DNA from: an uncultured Lachnospiraceae bacterium
GTDB lineage: Bacteria > Bacillota > Clostridia > Lachnospirales > Lachnospiraceae
Length of the DNA stretch: 6,241 nt
Assembly (NCBI GenBank): GCA_945836355.1
Contig: CAMALD010000089.1
Span: forward strand, 1 to 6,241
Reading direction: 5' to 3'
The notes beneath the pieces were generated by a model. It did no database searches. It saw only the letters and a list, made by a program, of their open reading frames with translations, and was not told the origin of the DNA. Shown in pieces: positions 1-5,147 of the stretch. How positions within the stretch are numbered: the stretch's first letter is position 1; each line of letters opens with the position of its first letter. The position numbers were made by a program, and so were the translations under genes.

Positions 1-1425
1 GTACTCCAGCTGCTCCGTTTCCTTCAGATCGCGATAATTCACCCATACATAGATGCCGACATTTTTCTGCGCAGCATAATTGCATAACCGGTCAATGCGG
101 TTTTCAAACGCACGCCAGCCTGCATCCAGGCAGACATATTCCCAGCCGTTTTCTGCCGCAAAATCCACATACTCGACATGCTTGTCGTAGCTTCCCTGTA
201 CATCTCCTTCCGCCCACCAGGACCATGCCACAGCACCCGGCTTAATCCAGCTTGTATCCGCAAACAGGCTCGCGTCCGGATCAGCATTCAGCGCAGCAAT
301 CATATCCGTAGTCATGAACGTATTCAAATCTGCTGCGATAACCGCAACGCGCCACGGCGTCGAAAAGCCATTGCATGTTGTGAATTCGACCAGATCGATA
401 TGTCCCGGCGAATCCACATCTCCGGTCACCTCGTGCTGCGGATCTCTTGCAAGTCCCGGAGTCCAGGTCAAAAGCTTTCCTGTGTTTAATCCGCTTGAAC
501 AATACTCCCCATTGTTGTTATATACCGCAGCCTCTGTAAGCAGCATGTAATATCCGTCTTCCTCCACATATACCGGAGCAGACAGGGTCATCCGCGCAAC
601 CTGTACCTGAATGCGAGTACGCTTTTCGTAGTCCCCTTCATAGGTTCCGTTGATGCCAAACGCCCAAGTCACAGCATTGTCCGTCAGTCCCACCTGCGTC
701 AGTTCCTTTTTTACCTTCACCTCGGTAACATCCGCATCTGCTACCGTCACATCACGATACCGCAGAGCCATTCCCTCGTCATACACGCGCAACACCAGAT
801 CGAATGTGCCATCCTTCCCCTTAAACGGAAGAATGGTTTCATTGCAATGATTGGTATGTTCCGCCTTTGCACCGGTAAACAAATCAAAGCTTTCTTCGAT
901 TGTATGCGTCGCAATTTTTTGCGTATCAATCGTCAGTCCGCTGCCCAGATCGTATCCATCCAACTGTATCCCCAGAGCAGATATTTTTATCAATTCTGTT
1001 TCCCCGGCCGCAACCGAATAGTAGTATCCGCCTTTAGCGTCTTTATAGAATTCTACCGCAAGTTCCCCGTCAGGTGAGAGATACCGCATATCATCGATCT
1101 TTGTCACCTCCACGCTGTCATAATACACATATGCCCCTTCCAGATTCTCCTCCTGCTCTGTTGATTCTTCGTTTTTCGTATTATCGGCAATCTCCGGTGT
1201 TATTTCCGGTGTTGCCTCAACCGTAACCTCCGCAGTACCTTCCGGCATTGTCTCAGGCGGCTTTGTCAGCTCTGAATTCTCAGCATCCGCAATTCCGTTA
1301 TTCTCCTGAACGACCGGTTTCTCATCTCCACATGCTGTTCCGCCACTCATCAAAAGTGACATCAGCACCACACCGGTTATTCTCGCCATTCTCACATATT
1401 TTGCTCTTTTATCCCTTTTAATCAT
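1..1425 (-). CDS. GH97-family glycoside hydrolase, secreted lipoprotein (3' end of gene outside window)
   Basis: One uninterrupted minus-strand frame of 475 codons runs from an ATG at 1425 to the left edge without a stop, so the C-terminus is missing. Residues 1-32 look like a lipoprotein signal: basic MIKRDKRAK, a hydrophobic stretch, then SGGTAC with Cys32 as the likely lipidated residue (Gly at -3 is not the classic lipobox). Residues 33-95 form a Pro/Glu/Thr-rich linker. From about residue 105 the GH97 N-terminal beta-sandwich is recognisable: SPDGELAVEF, then GYDLGSGL, then RVYDEGMALRYRD near residue 220. The start of the catalytic barrel follows with SWIKPGAVAWSWW, then EYVCLDAGW. Known GH97 enzymes are alpha-glucosidases or alpha-galactosidases acting on oligosaccharides; the catalytic residues that separate these lie mostly beyond the edge, so the substrate is not assignable. 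The ATG at 1425 is chosen because GGAAGGG sits 9 bases upstream. The gene is divergent from the sigma/serpin operon. Confidence 0.88.
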   Translation of the reverse strand, partial: MIKRDKRAKYVRMARITGVVLMSLLMSGGTACGDEKPVVQENNGIADAENSELTKPPETMPEGTAEVTVEATPEITPEIADNTKNEESTEQEENLEGAYVYYDSVEVTKIDDMRYLSPDGELAVEFYKDAKGGYYYSVAAGETELIKISALGIQLDGYDLGSGLTIDTQKIATHTIEESFDLFTGAKAEHTNHCNETILPFKGKDGTFDLVLRVYDEGMALRYRDVTVADADVTEVKVKKELTQVGLTDNAVTWAFGINGTYEGDYEKRTRIQVQVARMTLSAPVYVEEDGYYMLLTEAAVYNNNGEYCSSGLNTGKLLTWTPGLARDPQHEVTGDVDSPGHIDLVEFTTCNGFSTPWRVAVIAADLNTFMTTDMIAALNADPDASLFADTSWIKPGAVAWSWWAEGDVQGSYDKHVEYVDFAAENGWEYVCLDAGWRAFENRIDRLCNYAAQKNVGIYVWVNYRDLKETEQLEY

Positions 1426-1434
1426 ATATACGTT

Positions 1435-1441
1435 CCCTTCC
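1435..1441 (-). promoter_or_regulatory. Ribosome binding site that decides the GH97 start
   Basis: On the minus strand GGAAGGG lies 9 bases before the ATG at 1425. An in-frame ATG at 1443 overlaps this motif and is preceded only by an A-rich run, with no Shine-Dalgarno match, so the downstream ATG is preferred. Confidence 0.6.
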
Positions 1442-1476
1442 ATTTTTTTCTTATATTATTCCCAGAGCTTTGATTT

Positions 1477-1492
1477 CCCATATGAATATGGG
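1477..1492. promoter_or_regulatory. Palindromic putative operator in the GH97 leader
   Basis: CCCATATGAATATGGG has perfect 7-base arms (CCCATAT / ATATGGG) around a 2-base centre. It lies about 15 bases downstream of the predicted -10 box of the GH97 promoter, so inside the untranslated leader, where a bound repressor could block initiation or elongation. The core ATATGAATA recurs at 1591-1599 in the opposite leader. The arms are too short for a convincing terminator and no T-run follows on the minus strand. No regulator family is assigned. Confidence 0.4.
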
Positions 1493-1507
1493 TTGCATCC
1501 AATAATT

Positions 1508-1536
1508 ATTGTATATGATTTGCGTCCCACTTGCAA
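1508..1536 (-). promoter_or_regulatory. Predicted sigma-A promoter for the GH97 gene
   Basis: On the minus strand, TTGCAA (1531-1536) is followed after exactly 17 bases by TACAAT (1508-1513), close to the TTGACA/TATAAT consensus. The start of transcription would be near 1501, giving a leader of about 75 bases. The -35 hexamer is a palindrome and is also used by the promoter reading the other way. Confidence 0.55.
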
Positions 1537-1559
1537 ATTATATTTGTAAACACTATACT
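1531..1559 (+). promoter_or_regulatory. Predicted sigma-A promoter for the sigma factor-serpin operon
   Basis: TTGCAA (1531-1536), a 17-base spacer, and TATACT (1554-1559) make a good housekeeping promoter in an AT-rich stretch. Transcription would begin near 1566, about 64 bases before the sigma factor ATG. No clear ECF-type promoter was recognised here, so autoregulation by the encoded sigma factor is not evident from the sequence. Confidence 0.6.
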
Positions 1560-1588
1560 GGATGTGACCACCTCTGACAATTTCCTGT

Positions 1589-1600
1589 CTATATGAATAG
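1589..1600. promoter_or_regulatory. Second ATATGAATA site, in the sigma factor leader
   Basis: CTATATGAATAG contains the same 9-base core ATATGAATA as the palindrome at 1477-1492, with shorter 4-base symmetric arms (CTAT / ATAG). It lies about 23 bases downstream of the predicted transcription start. It could be a weaker copy of the same operator. Chance recurrence in AT-rich DNA is possible. Confidence 0.25.
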
Positions 1601-1618
1601 GTACCTAAAACAGACAAC

Positions 1619-1624
1619 GGAGGG
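1619..1624 (+). promoter_or_regulatory. Ribosome binding site of the sigma factor gene
   Basis: GGAGGG sits 5 bases before the ATG at 1630, which fixes this start over the overlapping +1-frame ATG at 1593. Confidence 0.7.
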
Positions 1625-1629
1625 CAATA

Positions 1630-2187
1630 ATGGAAGACTCAAAAATCATCGAGCTATACTGGAACCGGGACGAGGCGGCACTTTCCGAGGCATCACAAAA
1701 ATACGGGAAATACTGTCATTCCATCTCATTTTGCATACTAAAAAATCAAGAAGACTCGGAAGAATGCGTCAACGATACCTGGCTGCACTCGTGGAATGCC
1801 ATGCCGCCGCAGCGCCCGGCAAGCCTAAAGGCATTTCTGGGACGCATAACGCGCAATCTTTCCCTCAACCACTACGAAAAGTCCCATGCGAAAAAGCGCG
1901 GCAGCGGCGAATATCCTTACGTGCTGGATGAGCTTTCCGACTGCCTTCCTTCCCCGCAAAACATTGAGCAGGAAATCGAAGCTGCCGAGCTTACCGGCCT
2001 GCTGAACCGTTTTCTGGCTGCCCAGCCTTATGAAAACCGCCGCATCTTTGTGCAGCGCTACTGGTACCTCTGCTCCATCCGGCAGATTGCCCTTGACTGT
2101 GAGCTTGGCCAGAGCGCGGTAAAAATGCGCCTTATGCGGATGCGTGAGGAGCTGAAAAAAATGCTGCTCTCCGAGGGTCTGTTATAA
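1630..2187 (+). CDS. RNA polymerase sigma factor, ECF (sigma-70) family
   Basis: The 185-residue protein has the size and two-domain layout of an ECF sigma factor, which directs RNA polymerase to a small regulon after release from a membrane anti-sigma factor. Region 2 spans about residues 20-86, with DSEECVNDTWLHSWN followed by LKAFLGRITRNLSLNHYEK, the helices that contact core polymerase and the -10 element. A linker of about 30 residues follows. Region 4 spans about residues 120-180, with a helix-turn-helix at SIRQIALDCELGQSAVKMRL that reads the -35 element. The start is supported by GGAGGG 5 bases upstream. The gene is first in an operon: the membrane serpin gene starts 60 bases after its stop on the same strand with no terminator between, the usual sigma/anti-sigma arrangement. 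Its target promoter cannot be read from this window. Family assignment is secure; the subgroup is not assigned. Confidence 0.93.
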   Translation: MEDSKIIELYWNRDEAALSEASQKYGKYCHSISFCILKNQEDSEECVNDTWLHSWNAMPPQRPASLKAFLGRITRNLSLNHYEKSHAKKRGSGEYPYVLDELSDCLPSPQNIEQEIEAAELTGLLNRFLAAQPYENRRIFVQRYWYLCSIRQIALDCELGQSAVKMRLMRMREELKKMLLSEGLL

Positions 2188-2234
2188 TGCAATAAATGGA
2201 GCACATAAATGAAAACGTGTCATCGCAAATATGG

Positions 2235-2241
2235 AAAGGAG
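2235..2241 (+). promoter_or_regulatory. Ribosome binding site that decides the serpin gene start
   Basis: AAAGGAG lies 6 bases before the ATG at 2248. An in-frame ATG at 2209, 13 codons upstream, has a weaker GGAG 7 bases before it. The downstream start yields MKKKDIIDAINDIEDEYI, which matches how clostridial anti-sigma-like proteins begin, and is preferred. Confidence 0.7.
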
Positions 2242-2247
2242 TTTGTC

Positions 2248-3756
2248 ATGAAAAAAAAGGATATCATAGATGCAATCAACGACATTGAGGATGAATACAT
2301 TGTGGAGGCTGCACCGCATAACACCGCAGAGCAGGCCTCAACCCACACCCACGCTTTCTTTAAGCACCGCCGTCCATTAATATTTGCTGCCGCCGCAGCC
2401 TGCGCTGCAATCGTGGTTGGCGTTCTTGCTTTGACCGGCGTCCTCAGCCGTTCCGGAAAGCCGTCCGATTCCGAGGCACAGCATTCCCTTTACCGGCCGT
2501 TCTGTCTCGCCGAGGCCGTCTATCCGGAAACCGTTCCTTATGCCGACTGGGATTCCTATTATAATGAGAATATCTTCGACTCTCAGGGTTACGATGCAGC
2601 CTACACGGCATGGCGCGAGGTCAACAATGAACGCCAAAACCAGCCGGAGGGCTACCGGGAAAATATGACGGATTTCTATGAAGCCACCATGCGCGAGCTG
2701 CTCTCGTCCACGCAGGAAAATCTTGTCTATTCCCCGCTGAACCTTTATATTGCGCTCGGCATGCTCGCAGAAACCACCGATGGCAACAGCCGCGCCCAGA
2801 TACTGAGACTGCTCGGTGTGAATGATATCACATCGCTTCGCGCCAAGACCAAGGCTCTCTGGCGCGCCAACTATCAGGACGACGGTCGTACCACGAGCGT
2901 CCTTGCAAACTCGCTCTGGCTCTCCAGCGATATTTCATACAATAAAGCCACACTGGAGCATCTCGCCGAGGATTATCTCGCCTCCGCATTTTACGGGCAG
3001 ATGGGCTCTGCAGACTACAACCATGCCTTACAGGCATGGGTCAACACGCAGACCGGCGGTCTTCTGGAGAAGGAGGCATCCGCTCTTGAAATGGATTCCG
3101 ATACGGTTGCCGCCCTTGTCAGCACCATCTACTTTCAGGCAGCATGGCAAAGCAAATTTTACCGTACCGAGCGCGGCACCTTCCACGGTGTGACTTCCGA
3201 CGCCGAATGTGACTTCATGAAGCAGAAGGACATCGGCGCCATCTATACCGGCAACAATTTTTCTGCCACCGCACATTTCCTGAATGGTTCCGGCGCCATG
3301 TGGTTTATCTTGCCGGATGCAGGCTGCACACCCGCCGAACTGCTCTCAGGTAGCGAGCTCGCTGCATTTCTTAGCGCTCCGTCCGAATGGGAGGATTACA
3401 CCTGCGCCGAAATTAATCTTTCCGTCCCAAAATTTGATGTCACCTCCGATATCGACCTGATAGAGAAGCTAAGAGCTCTCGGCATTACCGATGTATTGGA
3501 TTCTTCCGTGTCGAATTTTACTCCGCTAACCACGGATTTTGATTACTTGTTTTTAAGCAGCGCACAGCATGCCGCCCGCGTAACCATCGACGAAGAGGGC
3601 TGCACTGCCGCAGCATACACCTTTCTGGAGATGAAAGATGAATCTGCACCAATAATCGATATCAGCCGTGATTTCATCGTGGACCGCCCATTCCTGTTTG
3701 CCATCACCTCCGATGACGGCTCCCTCCTCTTTGTGGGTGTTGTGAATCAGTTGTAA
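2248..3756 (+). CDS. Membrane-anchored serpin with an anti-sigma-factor-like N-terminus
   Basis: The protein has 502 residues. Residues 1-42 are a short, charged, cytoplasmic segment (MKKKDIIDAINDIEDEYIVE) resembling the N-termini of clostridial anti-sigma factors. Residues 43-66 are one hydrophobic helix preceded by KHRR, giving an N-in, C-out topology. A linker to about residue 135 leads to a nearly full-length serpin domain (136-502, about 367 residues). Serpin hallmarks in order: VYSPLNLYIALGMLAE (160-175), ANSLWL, WVNTQTGGLLEK, LVSTIYFQAAWQSKF, KFDVTSDIDLIEKLRALGI, hinge DEEGCTAAA (448-456), DRPFLFAI and LLFVGVV. Serpins trap serine or cysteine proteases by inserting the cleaved reactive loop into sheet A. 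The Ala-rich hinge suggests an inhibitory rather than structural serpin, although P14 is Cys and P13 is Thr. By the usual spacing P1-P1' would be Glu465-Ser466, but the loop is about five residues longer than in alpha-1-antitrypsin, so this is uncertain. The gene follows the ECF sigma gene in an operon, so an anti-sigma role is inferred. Confidence 0.9.
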   Translation: MKKKDIIDAINDIEDEYIVEAAPHNTAEQASTHTHAFFKHRRPLIFAAAAACAAIVVGVLALTGVLSRSGKPSDSEAQHSLYRPFCLAEAVYPETVPYADWDSYYNENIFDSQGYDAAYTAWREVNNERQNQPEGYRENMTDFYEATMRELLSSTQENLVYSPLNLYIALGMLAETTDGNSRAQILRLLGVNDITSLRAKTKALWRANYQDDGRTTSVLANSLWLSSDISYNKATLEHLAEDYLASAFYGQMGSADYNHALQAWVNTQTGGLLEKEASALEMDSDTVAALVSTIYFQAAWQSKFYRTERGTFHGVTSDAECDFMKQKDIGAIYTGNNFSATAHFLNGSGAMWFILPDAGCTPAELLSGSELAAFLSAPSEWEDYTCAEINLSVPKFDVTSDIDLIEKLRALGITDVLDSSVSNFTPLTTDFDYLFLSSAQHAARVTIDEEGCTAAAYTFLEMKDESAPIIDISRDFIVDRPFLFAITSDDGSLLFVGVVNQL

Positions 3757-3783
3757 AAGCGCAAAACAAATCAGACATAAATA

Positions 3784-3832
3784 TTGCGTGACATTATGCC
3801 TGCAAAAGCATAGCAGGCATAATGTCACGCAA
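3784..3832. terminator. Perfect 20-bp inverted repeat, probable bidirectional terminator
   Basis: Arms 3784-3803 and 3813-3832 are exact reverse complements, with a 9-base loop. The repeat sits between two convergent genes: 27 bases after the serpin stop and only 3 bases from the esterase stop. That position fits shared termination. No long T-run follows on either strand (the minus side continues TATTTATG, the plus side GCATTACTTT), so it is not a textbook intrinsic terminator. Confidence 0.6.
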
Positions 3833-3835
3833 GCA

Positions 3836-4570
3836 TTACTTTACCACAATCCGAACACAGACTTCTTTCAGGCTTTCTGCCAGAATCTCCTCCTTCTTCA
3901 CCGTCCACGCAATTCCTTTGGCAACCCGCATTTCACAGTCCTTAAAATGATTTCCCGGATTCCATTCCAGTACAGCCGGGATTCCCTGTGCCTCAAGCAC
4001 CCGGTACTGCTGTCTTATCGCATCCCCCACCCTGCACATCACAGGATTCCTTGTCCTCTCTTCCCTATCGCCAAGGCTTAAGTACACCGACTCCGTCATC
4101 GGTCTTTTATCTGCCGCATACATGGTCCAGTCCGGAAACCACACCGAAGGAGAGGCTGCCGCTACCGCGCAGAACAATTCACTCTGATAGGCAGTCCATA
4201 AAGCAAACAGACCTGCCAGAGAGTACCCCGCCAGCACATATTTTGTTTTCCTCCCGGCGACGCTCCTGCTGTCCAAATACGGTATCAGCTCCTTTTGCAG
4301 GTAAACCAGGGTATCCGCTGCCTTCCCTGCAAATCCGTCGGTGCCGAATGCCGCCTCCGCCTCCCACGGTGACAGCTCCGCATTCCAGTCGCGTACCTCA
4401 AATGCTGCCAGAAAATACGGCTTTCCTTCCAGGAACTTACCCAAAAGCTCTGTTTCCTTTGACATATCATTGATATCACGGCTGTCTGCGGGCTGTACAA
4501 TCCCATATTCCGCCGACAAATCACCGTACAGATGAACCTTTCTGCCCTGTAATACAATTATCTCATCCAT
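3836..4570 (-). CDS. Alpha/beta-hydrolase-fold esterase (esterase D / enterochelin-esterase-like)
   Basis: The 244-residue protein has no signal peptide and is probably cytoplasmic. Motifs follow the esterase branch of the alpha/beta hydrolases: KYVLAGYSLAGLFALW around residues 110-125 holds the nucleophile elbow GYSLAG with Ser117; SPSVWFPDW follows at 140-148; SLGDREERTRN at 165-175 is typical of this group; and NPGNHFKD places the probable catalytic His at 208. The acid of the triad is not certain. Relatives hydrolyse ester bonds in small molecules, including siderophore lactones, but the substrate here cannot be inferred and no siderophore genes are nearby. An AGAGG motif 6 bases before the ATG supports the start. 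It is the second gene after the acetyltransferase, 18 bases downstream on the same strand, so the two are likely co-transcribed. Confidence 0.82.
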   Translation of the reverse strand: MDEIIVLQGRKVHLYGDLSAEYGIVQPADSRDINDMSKETELLGKFLEGKPYFLAAFEVRDWNAELSPWEAEAAFGTDGFAGKAADTLVYLQKELIPYLDSRSVAGRKTKYVLAGYSLAGLFALWTAYQSELFCAVAAASPSVWFPDWTMYAADKRPMTESVYLSLGDREERTRNPVMCRVGDAIRQQYRVLEAQGIPAVLEWNPGNHFKDCEMRVAKGIAWTVKKEEILAESLKEVCVRIVVK

Positions 4571-4588
4571 GAAATACCTCTGATGCCC

Positions 4589-5035
4589 TCATTCCTGCAT
4601 TTCCTTCGTCATCTCAAAATACGGGGAAATCCCGTATCCGTTCTTCTTGTATGCGGCGATGGCTCCCACATTTTCCTGTTCTACCTCCAATTTGAATCTC
4701 ACCGCGTGCGGATACTGCTTTTCCATAAATTCAAAGAATACGGATGCAAGTCCCGCTCCCCGATACTCCGGCTTAATATATAAATCCTCCAGCCAGACAC
4801 AGATTCCGCCATACTCAGTGGTATAGCTCATCGCTGTCATTGCATATCCGGCAATGGTCTCCTGCTCTTCAAATACAAAGCCTTCAATAAACGGCATATT
4901 GCCAAGACAATCCTCGATATCTCTTTTCAATATTTCATCCGAAGCAGTATGCAGCACCGCAGGCGAGTCATAGAATACCCGCATCATTGCAAACACCTCA
5001 TCCGCATCCCCTTGCATCATTTTTCGAATTTTCAC
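4589..5035 (-). CDS. GNAT-family N-acetyltransferase (GTG start)
   Basis: GNAT enzymes transfer an acetyl group from acetyl-CoA to an amine. This 148-residue protein shows the single-domain GNAT layout: strand 1 as MKIRKMMQGDADEVFAMM, motif A around residues 80-100 with WLEDLYIKPEYRGAGLAS, where Arg92-Gly93-x-Gly95-x-Ala97 forms the acetyl-CoA pyrophosphate loop, and motif B near the end with EVEQENVGAIAAYKKNGY. The acceptor is unknown. I prefer the GTG at 5035 over the upstream in-frame ATG at 5068 because an AAAGGAGAAGGA purine run lies just upstream of it, and because the protein then begins directly at the GNAT fold; the longer form would add a basic 11-residue tail that runs through the ribosome binding site. 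The gene lies 18 bases upstream of the esterase in a probable two-gene operon. No convincing promoter was found between it and the hairpin at 5089-5126. Confidence 0.87.
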   Translation of the reverse strand: MKIRKMMQGDADEVFAMMRVFYDSPAVLHTASDEILKRDIEDCLGNMPFIEGFVFEEQETIAGYAMTAMSYTTEYGGICVWLEDLYIKPEYRGAGLASVFFEFMEKQYPHAVRFKLEVEQENVGAIAAYKKNGYGISPYFEMTKEMQE

Positions 5036-5088
5036 TGCAATCCTTCTCCTTTCCATTCTCACGACCAAAAGTCTGCTTTCCTACGAAA

Positions 5089-5126
5089 CAGAATCGGAAC
5101 AAGGCATCCCCCTTGTCCCGATTCTG
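5089..5126 (-). terminator. Rho-independent-type terminator of the chemoreceptor gene
   Basis: Arms 5089-5104 and 5111-5126 pair over 16 positions around a 6-base loop, starting 22 bases after the chemoreceptor stop. In RNA from the minus strand every position pairs, one as a G-U wobble. In plus-strand RNA that same position is an A-C mismatch, which supports the minus direction. A short TTTCGT follows on the minus strand, a weak U-tract. Confidence 0.7.
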
Positions 5127-5147
5127 CTCTTATTTGCATATCACCGC

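Noticed and set aside
178..1077. Several short open frames on both strands at the left end
   Set aside because: All overlap the continuous minus-strand GH97 frame, which has recognisable family motifs along its length.
1426..1443. Upstream ATG start for the GH97 gene
   Set aside because: It has no Shine-Dalgarno motif and overlaps the one that serves the ATG at 1425.
1545..1570. Possible ECF-type promoter (TGTAAAC) for autoregulation
   Set aside because: No CGTC-like -10 element follows at the expected distance, while a good housekeeping promoter overlaps the same stretch.
2183..2188. TATAAT hexamer before the serpin gene, possible internal promoter
   Set aside because: It overlaps the sigma factor stop codon and there is no acceptable -35 hexamer 16-18 bases upstream.
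2822..3193. 123-codon open frame inside the serpin gene
   Set aside because: It is an out-of-frame shadow of a serpin coding region whose own frame carries the conserved motifs.
3988..4473. 161-codon plus-strand open frame
   Set aside because: It lies wholly antisense to the esterase gene, its product is low-complexity Pro/Ser-rich with no family features, and it has no ribosome binding site that I recognise.
5036..5068. Upstream ATG start for the acetyltransferase
   Set aside because: It would place the purine-rich ribosome binding site inside the coding region and add a basic tail not expected for the GNAT fold.
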